Numbered from the stretch's first letter, positions 27,308-36,442 are shown. The stretch is DNA of 64,000 nt from Chamaesiphon sp041738715 (GCA_041738715.1 JBGSPI010000003.1:18008-82007), one strand, 5' to 3'. Notes: a model not told the origin generated them from the letters alone. A program made the numbers and translations.

Positions 27308-29161
27308 TTAATTAACAGTTGCCATAGCTGATTGCACAAATCGCTTAACTTCACCGCAGGCAATGTAGGACTTGCCATCGGGGGCTGTTTTGATTTCATC
27401 CACGACGTAGAGCATTCCTTCTTCCCGAATCGAGCGAGGAAACCGCATATTCCAATTCGGTTCGTATCCATCGGCGACGACTCTAGCGCGCAGTTTGCTG
27501 CCATCTTTGACACATTGTACCAATACGCCATCGCCCACAGAATCAGTTGTCGGTAGATCGGCAGCGGTGGCTGGAGCTTTCGCCGCCTTGCCAGTACTGG
27601 CACGAGGAGAGCGATGGTAATTAGCGAAGATATCGACTTCACCTGGTTTTGTCAACCGCGAAATCGTACCTTGGACTCGATAGAAACTACCGTCGCTGGA
27701 AAGTTCTAATTTTTCGACAATATACCGGGCACCCTCAGCCCGAATTGCCCGGGGAAATTGGACATTCTTGGTGACATCATAGCCACTGGAGAGAACTTTG
27801 ATCCGCAGTTTTCCACCTTCGCGCAGACAGTGAAGTTCAACACCCGTACCAACTTCAGTTGTCGTTGGCATTGCCGCGACTTCATCTCCGGCGGTAATGC
27901 CTCGCCCCGCGAGATCGCTACGATTGCGACTGAGGGTTTGGTAACTTTGATCTCGAAGTTCTTTTCGCCCAGCATTGCCTAATGCACGTTGGGCAATCTG
28001 ATTGGCAAAATATTCAAGTTGATCGATTTCTTCGGCAATTTCAAAGTTTTCGTTGAGTCCTTTACTTTGGAGATCTTGCACTAACTCGCGCAATATTTGT
28101 TCGGCAGCTTGATGCTTGCCTTGTTCAGCAAGGGTGAGGGCTACTTCTTTAGCTTTGGCGATCTTCAGATGGTTTAATTCGAGAATAACTGCACTTGATG
28201 CTGAAGTTGCTGATGCTTCGATCGACCCTACAGTAGCGACAATTTCGGTTGTTCCTGATACACTTTGAATAGCACCATCTTGCACCACGTCAGCCTGGTA
28301 GTGTACCTTCAGGATGGGTAATTCGCCCATTGGGGCATTCGCGATCGTCAGGCTCAATCCCAGCAGTTTATCTTCACTTTCATAGAGATCGCCCAATGTC
28401 AATTGAGTTGCCCCGGCATCAGTTTGGCTGACTTGCGCCAGACTCAACGTGTCTACCAGACTAACGCCAGGAGCTAATTCGATCGTCACTACCAAGTTTT
28501 GCCCGACAACTGCGCGTAGACTATCTAACTCAATCCCAAAGACTTCGCTGGCTTCATCGATGCTCTGAATAAAGTAGAAATTACCATTAGCAGCCCGCGC
28601 CATTCCAATTAACAGATCTTCATTGAAACCCTCCCCAAAGCCAAGTGTAGTCGTCGTTACACCTGCTTCAGCTTTTTGCCCTGATGTCGCAGTCAACACT
28701 CTGGGATCGTCAATTCCCACATTGGCGTGTCCATCGGTGAGGAGTAAAACTCGATTGATGCGTTGCACATCCAGATGAGTTTTGACATAATCACAACTCT
28801 TCAGCCAGCCACCTGACAAATTAGTCAGTCCGCCTGCGCGTACTTGACGAATTGCTTGTTTGAGGGCTGTCTTATTCGCCACCAGTTGGGGTGGTATGAC
28901 TGTGTCCACTGCGTCATCATAAACAACGATCGATAGGAGATCGCTCGATTCTAGCCGATCTACCACAGACTCAGCCGCTTGGAGCGCGTGATGGAGCGGC
29001 GACCCAGCCATGGAGCCAGAACGATCGATCGCCAATGAGAGGTTCAGGCTGCGGCGTGGCGATTCTGGGATATCTGCCCGAAACCGGAGCAGGATATTGG
29101 TAGTTAGATCCTTACCAGTTGGTAAAATTGCTGGATCGAAGTTGCAACTTGTTTTAATCAT
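27308..29161 (-). CDS. VWA domain protein with a duplicated C-terminal domain
   Basis: A 617-residue soluble protein; AGGAG lies just upstream of the ATG. Residues about 40-210 form a von Willebrand A domain with MIDAS motif DRSGSMAGS, later GGLTNLSG and LLLTDGHANVG. A beta-rich region and a helical segment (about 330-400) follow. The C-terminus carries two copies of a roughly 70-residue unit (about 431-503 and 536-606), sharing GxKLR, a YxxxxNxxFPRxIRxEGxxYxV core and a DGxxY segment. It lies 122 bp downstream of a Ser/Thr kinase gene on the same strand, suggesting one signalling unit. Confidence 0.85.
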   Translation of the reverse strand: MIKTSCNFDPAILPTGKDLTTNILLRFRADIPESPRRSLNLSLAIDRSGSMAGSPLHHALQAAESVVDRLESSDLLSIVVYDDAVDTVIPPQLVANKTALKQAIRQVRAGGLTNLSGGWLKSCDYVKTHLDVQRINRVLLLTDGHANVGIDDPRVLTATSGQKAEAGVTTTTLGFGEGFNEDLLIGMARAANGNFYFIQSIDEASEVFGIELDSLRAVVGQNLVVTIELAPGVSLVDTLSLAQVSQTDAGATQLTLGDLYESEDKLLGLSLTIANAPMGELPILKVHYQADVVQDGAIQSVSGTTEIVATVGSIEASATSASSAVILELNHLKIAKAKEVALTLAEQGKHQAAEQILRELVQDLQSKGLNENFEIAEEIDQLEYFANQIAQRALGNAGRKELRDQSYQTLSRNRSDLAGRGITAGDEVAAMPTTTEVGTGVELHCLREGGKLRIKVLSSGYDVTKNVQFPRAIRAEGARYIVEKLELSSDGSFYRVQGTISRLTKPGEVDIFANYHRSPRASTGKAAKAPATAADLPTTDSVGDGVLVQCVKDGSKLRARVVADGYEPNWNMRFPRSIREEGMLYVVDEIKTAPDGKSYIACGEVKRFVQSAMATVN

Positions 29162-29283
29162 CTAATCTCCTGAATATGTAGTGACGGGCGATCGCCTACC
29201 GCTCTAATTTTAAGAGTTCCCACCAAACAACTCAAACATCAAACACACTGAAATAATATCAAATACCAGTTAGCCTTCGATCG

Positions 29284-30915
29284 CTATTTGAGATCGAATT
29301 TCTCTACACTACCCAAAGAATAATCATTCAGATTTAAATTCTTGATCGTTTTACTCAGACGAGTATACACTGCCTCCTTGACTATCAAACCTTCGGTTTC
29401 CTTCCGCATCCCCACGATCACTAGACTGCGTTGAAAAGAGGTTCCAGCGGGATCTCGCTGACAGTTATCTCGCTTGAATTGACCGAGATTAAGAATTGGA
29501 TATTCTTTAACCTGAAACAATCGCTTCACGAGGTTTTCTTGAATGGTTTTAGCTCGATTCATCGCCCGTGTTTCTTCTTCTGTCCCTGCTCCTTCACAAG
29601 AAGCCGTCCCTAGGGCGATAATCCGGTTCGGATTATCCATAATTTGGAAAATTCCTTGTTTTTCTAATTCGTCCTTGAGCTTAGAAATCGGAAAAGTTTG
29701 ATTTTGCCCTTTGAGTCTGATCCGATCTGCTGAAGCTAATTCCCATTCATAGCGATCGCTCAATACTGCCATATTAATCTGTGCTGATTTACCCCGTTTA
29801 TCTGTAGCTGTTAAATAGGGATAATACAGCACATCGCCGATTTTGGTCGGTGTTTGCAGTGGTGGTGGTGGCGGTGGCGGTGCTGGGCGGGGACAAAGTT
29901 GATTGTGGCTACCCAATCGACAATCAATCCAATCCCGCTGGGAGTGAGCAACAAATCCCGATGAGGTGACAGCCAAGAGTGAACTAGCCAAGATGGCATA
30001 CAATCGCCAGTTATTTACAGGTGGTGCAGCTAGCTGGGCAATAATACAGGCGATCGATTGATGGCGATCCTGTACTTCTGTCATCAGCATTCGATCGATT
30101 ACCTGCCCTAATTGCTCACTAATTACTCGTTCTTGAGCGGCTAAATGCTGTCGCCACAACCATTTATTTGTCTGAAAATCATACAATCTGTCCGGTGGAA
30201 TATCAGTCAGCAAATGGATGCAGGTTGCCCCCAGCGCGTAAATATCGCTAGCAGGGTAAGCGACCCCCGCCCGAATCTGTTCCGGCGGTGCATAGCCCAT
30301 CGTGCCGCCAGTTGTCCCCCGCGACATTACGGTGCTATTGAGATGTTTGGACATCCCAAAATCGATCAGTACGATCTCACCATTCTTGCGGCGCATGATA
30401 TTCTCTGGTTTAATATCGCGGTGAATTACGCCTCGATCGTGAACGAATTTTAAAATTGGTAATAAATCATCTAGTAATTGGCGGATTTGGGTTTCGGAAT
30501 AAGCTCCATGCTGATCTAATTCTTTAAGTAAATTTTGACCATCAATAAATTCTTGAATCAAATAAAATCGGCGGTCTTGTTCTAGATAGGCAAATAATTG
30601 GGGGATATGGGTAGATTCATGACCCAATCTGTCTAATTGTGCCCCTTCTCGTTGAAATAACTCGATCGATTTTTCAAAGGCTTCTGCATCATCTAATACT
30701 TGTGGCGCCGGAAAAAATTGCTTGATCACACAGCGTTTTTCTTCCGGCATATCTGTATCGATCGCTAAAAAATTTCGACTCATCCCGCCACTATCGAGGA
30801 ATCCAATTGCCCGATAGCGATCTTTGAGCAGCAGCTTATTACCACAAGCTTTACAAATCACTGCCTCTGGTTGATTTTGCGGCTGAGGACAATTGGGGTT
30901 AAGGCAATAGCTCAT
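29284..30915 (-). CDS. membrane-bound Ser/Thr protein kinase
   Basis: A 543-residue protein. The N-terminus has a zinc ribbon (CLNPNC and CKACGN, within residues 4-26). The Hanks-type kinase domain (about 34-295) has catalytic Lys65 in CVIKQF, HRDIKPEN with Asp167, IDFG with Asp185 and the activation-loop end MGYAPPEQ; the Gly-rich loop is the unusual SGGMSRNF. A membrane helix (about 303-323) and a Pro run lead to a 190-residue outside domain containing a GTASCEG...RAKTIQENL region with weak resemblance to OmpA-type domains. The VWA gene lies next downstream. Confidence 0.9.
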   Translation of the reverse strand: MSYCLNPNCPQPQNQPEAVICKACGNKLLLKDRYRAIGFLDSGGMSRNFLAIDTDMPEEKRCVIKQFFPAPQVLDDAEAFEKSIELFQREGAQLDRLGHESTHIPQLFAYLEQDRRFYLIQEFIDGQNLLKELDQHGAYSETQIRQLLDDLLPILKFVHDRGVIHRDIKPENIMRRKNGEIVLIDFGMSKHLNSTVMSRGTTGGTMGYAPPEQIRAGVAYPASDIYALGATCIHLLTDIPPDRLYDFQTNKWLWRQHLAAQERVISEQLGQVIDRMLMTEVQDRHQSIACIIAQLAAPPVNNWRLYAILASSLLAVTSSGFVAHSQRDWIDCRLGSHNQLCPRPAPPPPPPPLQTPTKIGDVLYYPYLTATDKRGKSAQINMAVLSDRYEWELASADRIRLKGQNQTFPISKLKDELEKQGIFQIMDNPNRIIALGTASCEGAGTEEETRAMNRAKTIQENLVKRLFQVKEYPILNLGQFKRDNCQRDPAGTSFQRSLVIVGMRKETEGLIVKEAVYTRLSKTIKNLNLNDYSLGSVEKFDLK

Positions 30916-31244
30916 GGAGGTAAGGGATAGTGGCGCAGAATGGTTTTCTCTATCTCTATGCTATGTATAAGATAGCAAAACAAGGGGCTAAATATTGCTT
31001 GAGACCGCTGAGTTCTAATAAATGGCTGAGATGTTCAATCACTCTCGCAGCCATTGCCGGATCGCAGATCTATCTCTTGGTATAATTTATCGCTTACTCG
31101 GCAATTTAATTAACCACAAATAAATATCAACTCAACATAATAACAGTTGAAGCATCAAATCGTGCTGCTAAACTGCTCCCATTAGCGAGATAATAGAATT
31201 TAGTAAGATATGTTACTTATCAAAGCTTAACCGTCAACAGCCCT
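30916..31244. other. divergent intergenic region, kinase and accD promoters
   Basis: A 329-bp spacer between the divergent kinase and accD starts. It is A+T rich from about 31080 and must contain promoters for both sides. I see no RNA gene or repeat in it. Confidence 0.5.
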
Positions 31245-32120
31245 ATGTCCCAAATCTCATCCCTCTTCGATTGGTTTGCCGATCGGCAGAAAACTAGCCC
31301 CAGCATTCAGCAACAACAAGAGCGGGAAATTGCTGATGGGCTGTGGACAAAATGTGAAAAATGTAATGCGATCGCCTACACCAAAGATCTGATCGCTAAT
31401 CAAATGGTTTGCCTGGAATGTGGACACCACAAGCGGGTATCCAGTCACGAACGGATCGCCCAACTCATCGATGCCAATACTTGGCAACCAATGGATGAAC
31501 ACCTCCAACCCAGCGATCCGCTCAAATTCCGAGATCTTAAAGCTTATGGCGACAGGTTGCGGGATACTCAGCACAAAACTGGATTAACTGATGCTGTCCT
31601 CACTGGTACCGGTAAAATTGAAGGCTCACCCCTGGCTCTGGGTGTAATGGATTTTCGCTTTATGGGCGGGAGTATGGGTTCTGTCGTCGGCGAAAAACTC
31701 ACGCGCGCGATTGAATGTGCGACAGAAAACCACATGGCGATCGCGATCGTCTGCGCCTCCGGTGGTGCCAGAATGCAAGAGGGAATGCTCAGTCTGATGC
31801 AAATGGCGAAAATTTCTGCTGCTCTAGAACGACACCGTGAAGCTCGGCTCCTCTATCTCCCAATTCTGACTCATCCCACTACTGGCGGGGTAATTGCCAG
31901 TTTTGCGATGTTAGGAGATATTATTCTCGCTGAACCCAAAGCGACAATCGGTTTTGCTGGGCGCAGAGTGATCGAACAAACCCTCCGCGAAAAACTCCCC
32001 GACGACTTCCAAACTTCGGAATACTCTCTCCAAAAGGGTTTCGTTGATAAAATCGTCCCCCGTACTCAACTCAAGCACACTGTGGCTCAGTTGATTCGGC
32101 TGCATCGAGGCAGGGTTTAG
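31245..32120 (+). CDS. accD: acetyl-CoA carboxylase carboxyltransferase subunit beta
   Basis: A 291-residue protein of the complex that transfers CO2 from carboxybiotin to acetyl-CoA, the first step of fatty-acid synthesis. An N-terminal zinc ribbon has Cys37, Cys40, Cys56 and Cys59. The carboxyltransferase core follows with VMDFRFMGGSMGSVVGEK, CASGGARMQEG and LTHPTTGGVIASFAMLGD. Length fits the family. No other acc gene is in the window. Confidence 0.96.
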   Translation: MSQISSLFDWFADRQKTSPSIQQQQEREIADGLWTKCEKCNAIAYTKDLIANQMVCLECGHHKRVSSHERIAQLIDANTWQPMDEHLQPSDPLKFRDLKAYGDRLRDTQHKTGLTDAVLTGTGKIEGSPLALGVMDFRFMGGSMGSVVGEKLTRAIECATENHMAIAIVCASGGARMQEGMLSLMQMAKISAALERHREARLLYLPILTHPTTGGVIASFAMLGDIILAEPKATIGFAGRRVIEQTLREKLPDDFQTSEYSLQKGFVDKIVPRTQLKHTVAQLIRLHRGRV

Positions 32121-32161
32121 GCTTTAGGGTTTAGGGTTTAGGCTTTAGGACGCTTGCGTCC
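32113..32161 (+). repeat. TTTAGGG-type tandem repeat and small palindrome
   Basis: From the last codons of accD the DNA is a run of TTTAGGG and TTTAGGC units (five in 38 bp), ending in the perfect palindrome GGACGCTTGCGTCC (32148-32161), a 6-bp stem. The repeat overlaps the stop codon of accD. Confidence 0.7.
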
Positions 32162-32354
32162 TATCCATTCCCTTTTCCCGACCCCAACCCCTAGTTTGTA
32201 AATTTTTCTTTACTTTATGAGTAAAACTAGAGCGGTTTTGACCGAGATAATGGGATGATATTGGCAATATGAGATAGCTGTGGCTTTAATCTTGAGTTTA
32301 GCTGTGTTGTGTAATTATCATCTTAAATTAAAGTTATCTTTCCGAGGAAGAACC

Positions 32355-32846
32355 ATGCTCAAGCGATTCCTGTTGCTGGCTGTGGCAACCATATTGTTTG
32401 CATTCCAAACCTTAGTTACCAGTGCTAATGCCATCGAACTTGATGCAGCAACGCGCACAGTCAAATTGAACGACAAGGGTGAAACTGCTACCCTTACTCT
32501 GAAACAAACCAACAAAGGCAGACAGCTATTTGCGTCTACTTGCGCCCAATGTCATGCTGGTGGCGTCACCAAAACTGACTTTAATGTGGGTTTAAGCCCT
32601 GTGGATTTAGCTGGTGCGACACCTCCTCGCGATAACATTGTATCGATGGTGGATTTTATGAAGCACCCGACTACCTACGATGGCGAAACGCCAATTGCTG
32701 AATTGCATCCTAGCAAGGATAGTGCAGACATCTTCACCGAAATGAAGAACCTCTCTGAGGATGATATGTATGCGATCGCCGGACATATCCTGATGCAACC
32801 CAAAATTGTCGGTGAGCAATGGGGTGGTGGTAAGACGGTTAGATAG
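32355..32846 (+). CDS. psbV: cytochrome c-550 of photosystem II
   Basis: I start at the ATG at 32355 with GAGGAAG upstream; this gives 163 residues. A signal peptide ends at Ala26. The haem site is CAQCH at 63-67 with axial His67, and the second ligand is His118, which correspond to mature positions 41 and 92 as known for cytochrome c-550. It binds the lumenal face of photosystem II and stabilises the oxygen-evolving cluster. petJ follows 146 bp downstream on the same strand with a hairpin between. Confidence 0.95.
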   Translation: MLKRFLLLAVATILFAFQTLVTSANAIELDAATRTVKLNDKGETATLTLKQTNKGRQLFASTCAQCHAGGVTKTDFNVGLSPVDLAGATPPRDNIVSMVDFMKHPTTYDGETPIAELHPSKDSADIFTEMKNLSEDDMYAIAGHILMQPKIVGEQWGGGKTVR

Positions 32847-32856
32847 TGACTAACAG

Positions 32857-32889
32857 ATAGTGGCTAGCCGTTCTTGGTTAGCTCACTAT
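32857..32889 (+). terminator. hairpin between psbV and petJ
   Basis: ATAGTG-GCTAGCC pairs with GGTTAGC-T-CACTAT across a six-base loop, giving about 13 pairs with one bulged T and one G-T pair, starting 10 bp after the psbV stop. There is only a weak T-rich tail, so it may serve processing as much as termination. Confidence 0.55.
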
Positions 32890-32992
32890 GATTGTTAAAA
32901 TTTCGATATACAGAGGTACCTGCGTTGCTCAATCCAATCAGCACAGGTAAAATGACTGAGTGATAATTTGTGTTTTTTAGAGGAGAACCGTT

Positions 32993-33325
32993 TTGAAAAA
33001 GTTGATCTCGATTTTCACCCTGGCAATCGCCTTGTTTACCGTTGCCTTTAGCAGCCCTGCTTTGGCTGGCGATGCAGCTAGCGGTGCTAAAATCTTTAGT
33101 GCCAACTGTGCCGCTTGTCATGCTGGTGGCAACAATGTCATCGTGGCAAACAAGAATTTGAAGAAAGAAGCTTTGGCAGAATATGGGATGAATTCGATCC
33201 CCGCAATTACTACCCAAGTAACCAATGGTAAAAATGCCATGCCTGCTTTTGGTGGTAGACTGAGTGCTGCTCAAATCGAAGACGTTGCTACCTACGTCTT
33301 AGAGCAGTCCGAAAAAGGCTGGTAG
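32993..33325 (+). CDS. petJ: cytochrome c6
   Basis: A 110-residue protein starting at TTG with a strong AGGAGA site 8 bp upstream; there is no in-frame ATG that preserves the signal peptide. Cleavage after Ala25 (PALAGDAA) gives a mature protein of 85 residues. The haem motif is CAACH at 39-43 and the axial Met83 is in NAMPAFGG. It carries electrons from cytochrome b6f to photosystem I in the lumen, which fits the nearby psa genes. psbV lies just upstream. Confidence 0.95.
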   Translation: MKKLISIFTLAIALFTVAFSSPALAGDAASGAKIFSANCAACHAGGNNVIVANKNLKKEALAEYGMNSIPAITTQVTNGKNAMPAFGGRLSAAQIEDVATYVLEQSEKGW

Positions 33326-33342
33326 TTAAAGTAATAACTTGT

Positions 33343-33368
33343 GACTAGCGATTAGTAACTAGTTTTTA
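33343..33368 (+). terminator. possible terminator after petJ
   Basis: GACTAG at 33343-33348 can pair with CTAGTT at 33359-33364 (five Watson-Crick pairs plus one G-T), and the 3' arm runs into TTTTT. It lies 18 bp after the petJ stop. The stem is short, so confidence is limited. Confidence 0.4.
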
Positions 33369-33467
33369 AAAATAGTGGCTGGTAATTGCTGACGGTCGAT
33401 CGATAATCTGCCTATAATCTTAGGTTATTCTCGATCTCCAAGCGGCAATCGCCAGCCACTTTGAATT

Positions 33468-34694
33468 ATGCTAGATATTAATAAAGTTGCTAAACAACTC
33501 CCAGGAATCGGCCAGCATTTAGTGAAAGAGAATGCGGCGAATCAGCAAAGATTACAATTAGCCATGACATCGCTCCACCAAGCGATCAATCGCCAAGCAG
33601 AACTAGCTCAAATTCAGCAACAGTGGGGCAATCGCCTCTTTTTTAATACCTCTATTCCTGTCGAACCCCTCGATACGCGGATTGATATTGCCGCTCCACC
33701 ACCCCAACAAACTGTTTTAGCCACAGATGGCTCCCAAATTGCCCCTAGCCATCATGAAATTGCCTATTGCTACTTAATTAACGTTGGGAGGGTAATGATT
33801 CACTACGGGCAGAATTTACACCCACTCTTAGACAGTATTCCCGAAGTATTCTATCAGCAAGAAGATTTATACATCTCCCGTCAATGGGGGATTAGTACCG
33901 AAGAATGGTTGGGTTATCGCCGAGCAGTTTCAGAAGCAACAGTCCTGGCAGAATTGGGCTGTAACTGGGTCAATCCACCCTTTACCTTTGATCGAACAGA
34001 TCCAGTTTTAGACCCGATCAAGCCCACTGTACCCACCTTAGCGATGGTGGATGGTTCCCTAGTCTATTGGTTTCTCGAACAATTACCGACAGATGCACGA
34101 GAGATGATTCTCAATCCGATCCTCGCAGCCTGGGAAGAGTTGCGGGTAGCCGGAATTCCGATCGTCGGTTATCTGAGTTCCTCCCGCAGTATTGACAATC
34201 TCAACCTGCTGAGGTTACTAACTTGTCCCCACGAAGTACCCGATTGTCCGCTTCACTGTGCCGATTTGAGTCGTCTCCCCTGTCAACAGTTTGAGGGGGT
34301 ACGAGACACTACCCTGTGGAATACGCAGTTATCTCCAGGACAACGGAGTTGTTGGTGGCAAAGTACCGCCAAAATTTTAGACTGGTATGACGATCGACAC
34401 AAGATTTATTTCTGCTATCTCCATGTGGGGCAAGAAATCGCCCGCGTGGAAGTCCCCGCCTGGGTAGCTGAAGATGAGGCTTTATCCAGCATTGCCCTCA
34501 GCCTGACGATCTCGCAAGTCAATAAGGGTTATGGTTATCCTGTCGCCCTAGCGGAAGCGCACAATCAAGCCGTAGTCAGAGGTGCAGATCGATCGAGCTT
34601 TTTCGCGCTGCTCGAACAAGAATTAATTAAAACTGGACTAAAGAATGTCGGGACATCCTACAAAGAGACGAGAAAACGCGGGAGCATTGCTTAA
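33468..34694 (+). CDS. NurA-family nuclease
   Basis: A 408-residue protein with the NurA domain. The two acidic metal-binding motifs are ATDGSQIAPS and AMVDGSLVYWF; YLSSSRSIDNLNLLR and the C-terminal GYPVALAEAHNQAVVRG also fit the family. NurA works with the HerA ATPase in archaea to resect double-strand breaks; cyanobacteria have a homologue, often away from HerA, as here. It converges with psaL. Confidence 0.85.
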   Translation: MLDINKVAKQLPGIGQHLVKENAANQQRLQLAMTSLHQAINRQAELAQIQQQWGNRLFFNTSIPVEPLDTRIDIAAPPPQQTVLATDGSQIAPSHHEIAYCYLINVGRVMIHYGQNLHPLLDSIPEVFYQQEDLYISRQWGISTEEWLGYRRAVSEATVLAELGCNWVNPPFTFDRTDPVLDPIKPTVPTLAMVDGSLVYWFLEQLPTDAREMILNPILAAWEELRVAGIPIVGYLSSSRSIDNLNLLRLLTCPHEVPDCPLHCADLSRLPCQQFEGVRDTTLWNTQLSPGQRSCWWQSTAKILDWYDDRHKIYFCYLHVGQEIARVEVPAWVAEDEALSSIALSLTISQVNKGYGYPVALAEAHNQAVVRGADRSSFFALLEQELIKTGLKNVGTSYKETRKRGSIA

Positions 34695-34741
34695 CATAAT
34701 CTCTCTCGATCGAGAACTTGGTACCATGACCAAACAAAATA

Positions 34742-34766
34742 CCCTATCTTCAACTTGAAGACAGGG
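34742..34766. terminator. hairpin between convergent nurA-type gene and psaL
   Basis: CCCTATCTTCA pairs with TGAAGACAGGG across ACT with one A-C mismatch, in the 109-bp spacer between two convergent genes. It has no long T run on either side. Its position suggests bidirectional termination. Confidence 0.5.
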
Positions 34767-34803
34767 CAATGGGGAATTACTAATAAGTTAATTATGTCGA
34801 AAC

Positions 34804-35283
34804 CTAATTAAACAAATTAACATCATTTAAAAATGGCACATTGGCTAATAATAAGTAACCAAATGCCGCGCCGCCAATACCACCAATTAAGAAACCAGAA
34901 GTAAATTCATTCCAGCCTTTTTGATCGTTGAGATCGCTTGGTGGTTTAGGGACAGTCACACTCGCCAAAGGAGGCGCGGGATTGACACTAGCATAGAGAG
35001 ATAGGCAGATAGTCAGAATGACGACTAATCCAACAGTGCCTAACAATCCAGATAAATGAGCGTGATCGGAATTACGCATCGGTCCTAAGAGCGTAAAAGG
35101 ACCAATCAACAGATAGCCATGAGCCATGCCTACTTCTAAGCCACGCCGTTGAGCAGACAAAGCATTGCGATAGATGGGCAAGTTACCAATAAAAGCTTGG
35201 ATCACACCGGAAGAATTAACTGGAGTAGCTAGGTTGCTGACTTGAGGATCCGCAGCACTGATAGCTTGATGACGATTAGGCAT
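34804..35283 (-). CDS. psaL: photosystem I subunit XI
   Basis: I use the ATG at 35283 (MPNRHQAISAADPQVSNLAT), with GAGAGG upstream; the longer in-frame start would translate a G+A-rich repeat. The protein has 159 residues with the usual N-terminal PVNSSGVIQAFIGNLPIYR, then three membrane helices, the second with GLLGTVGLVVILTICLSLYA and the third with GFLIGGIGGAAFGYLLLA. PsaL mediates trimer or tetramer contacts of photosystem I. It follows psaF and psaJ on the same strand. Confidence 0.95.
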   Translation of the reverse strand: MPNRHQAISAADPQVSNLATPVNSSGVIQAFIGNLPIYRNALSAQRRGLEVGMAHGYLLIGPFTLLGPMRNSDHAHLSGLLGTVGLVVILTICLSLYASVNPAPPLASVTVPKPPSDLNDQKGWNEFTSGFLIGGIGGAAFGYLLLANVPFLNDVNLFN

Positions 35284-35304
35284 AAAAAACCTCTCAAATA
35301 ATTT

Positions 35305-35340
35305 AGGGGGTAGGGGGTAGAGGGTAGAGGGTAGGGAGGG
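35305..35340 (+). repeat. G-run repeat in the psaL 5' leader
   Basis: Plus strand shows GGGGG-TA-GGGGG followed by several AGGGTAG units and GGGAGGG, six G runs in 36 bp, just upstream of the psaL start (so the psaL message carries the C-rich complement). This pattern could form a G-quadruplex on the plus (template) strand. Confidence 0.6.
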
Positions 35341-35439
35341 CATAGAGAGATTACCCACACTCAGTAGCTATAAAGAGTAGAGTAGCTAGCCTCTAGTAAT
35401 CACTAAAATCTAGCCTCTATTGCCACCTAACCAGAAACA

Positions 35440-35565
35440 TTACAATGGGTGAAATAGTAAGTCAGGGAAGAAGCGATTGAATTCAATCAAAATTCCCGCA
35501 GTAACCGTCATCCAAACTGCTGCCAAAACTGGAGCAGTGGATAAAAATCTGACAAAATGTTGCAT
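35440..35565 (-). CDS. psaJ: photosystem I subunit IX
   Basis: A 41-residue membrane peptide found by reading the spacer between psaF and psaL. It begins MQHFVRFLSTAPVLAAVWMT and ends with FNRFFPDLLFHPL, the conserved PsaJ pattern. One membrane helix covers about residues 8-28. A GGAGAAAG site lies just before the ATG. It is 120 bp downstream of psaF, the usual partner, and 156 bp upstream of psaL. Confidence 0.95.
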   Translation of the reverse strand: MQHFVRFLSTAPVLAAVWMTVTAGILIEFNRFFPDLLFHPL

Positions 35566-35685
35566 GGACTTTCTCCGAGATCTAGATCGATACAGTTAAC
35601 AGAGATCGGTTCTTAAGTTATCAGTGAGATTGCTGATAGCTATGTTCACTTTTAATGTTTAACCGATGTAATTTATGCCAAAAAG

Positions 35686-36180
35686 TTACCGAGGAGAAAC
35701 AGTAATTTCATTATCTTTGGCAACTAGTTTACCAGAGGTGAATTCACCCAAGGCAGCAGCAGGCCAAGCGAATCCGCCCAACATACAGCTAGTTGCTAAA
35801 GGTAAATCAATAATAATTTCTTTTTCTTCAGCGTTGTCGCCTTTTTTGATGGCGATCAGGTAAGCACGACCAACCCAACCAATCCAACCAGCAATGTAGA
35901 GGAACAGAATGCTAGGGATCAGGAAGTCGCCTGCGCGATCGAGTCTTCCGTCTACAATCAAGTGGGGGAGTCCTTCAGGACCACACAGAGCTTGAGAGTA
36001 ACGTGCGAAGCGTTTTTTGCCAGATTCTGGATCGTCAGTGGTATTCCGTGCTGCTGCTGCCCGTTGTTGGAAGGCTTGAGACTGTCCACAGGGAACGAGT
36101 CCAGCTACATCAGCCGAAGCTGGCGGCGCGAAGTTAAACCAAAGACAGATGGCAAAGACAAAAGCCAACAGTTTTTGCAT
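35686..36180 (-). CDS. psaF: photosystem I subunit III
   Basis: I use the ATG at 36180, preceded by AAGGAAA, giving 164 residues; the longer open frame upstream has no typical start region. Signal peptide 1-23 (PPASA) is followed by DVAGLVPCGQSQAFQQRAAA, the lumenal domain with two Cys and CGPEGLPHLIVDGR, and membrane helices FLIPSILFLYIAGWIGWVGR. PsaF is the subunit near the docking site for plastocyanin or cytochrome c6, fitting petJ nearby. The gene is divergent from tsaD. Confidence 0.96.
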   Translation of the reverse strand: MQKLLAFVFAICLWFNFAPPASADVAGLVPCGQSQAFQQRAAAARNTTDDPESGKKRFARYSQALCGPEGLPHLIVDGRLDRAGDFLIPSILFLYIAGWIGWVGRAYLIAIKKGDNAEEKEIIIDLPLATSCMLGGFAWPAAALGEFTSGKLVAKDNEITVSPR

Positions 36181-36442
36181 GGTGATTGTTTCCTTTTGTA
36201 ACAAAACAAGAAGTTTTAGCTGCCAAACCAGAGATCGAGAACTCGATCTGCCGGAGCAAAAAAAAACTATAATAGTCGTCTGGAGATCGCGGTCAGATGC
36301 CGTGGAAACCACGAACAATGACCATTCGATCGAAGTCCGGGAGATCCGATCTAAATCGAATTGCAGGACTGTCTTATCAACAGCTACACTTAACGATTGC
36401 CAAAATACTCCCGTCTATTTTCATATCTAAAATTAGCAGCTA

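Noticed and set aside
27277..27642. A 121-codon open frame over the end of the VWA gene
   Set aside because: It is a shifted frame of the second C-terminal repeat unit of the VWA protein and has no homology of its own.
32864..33274. A 136-codon open frame antisense to petJ
   Set aside because: petJ on the other strand is unmistakable, with haem motif and signal peptide.
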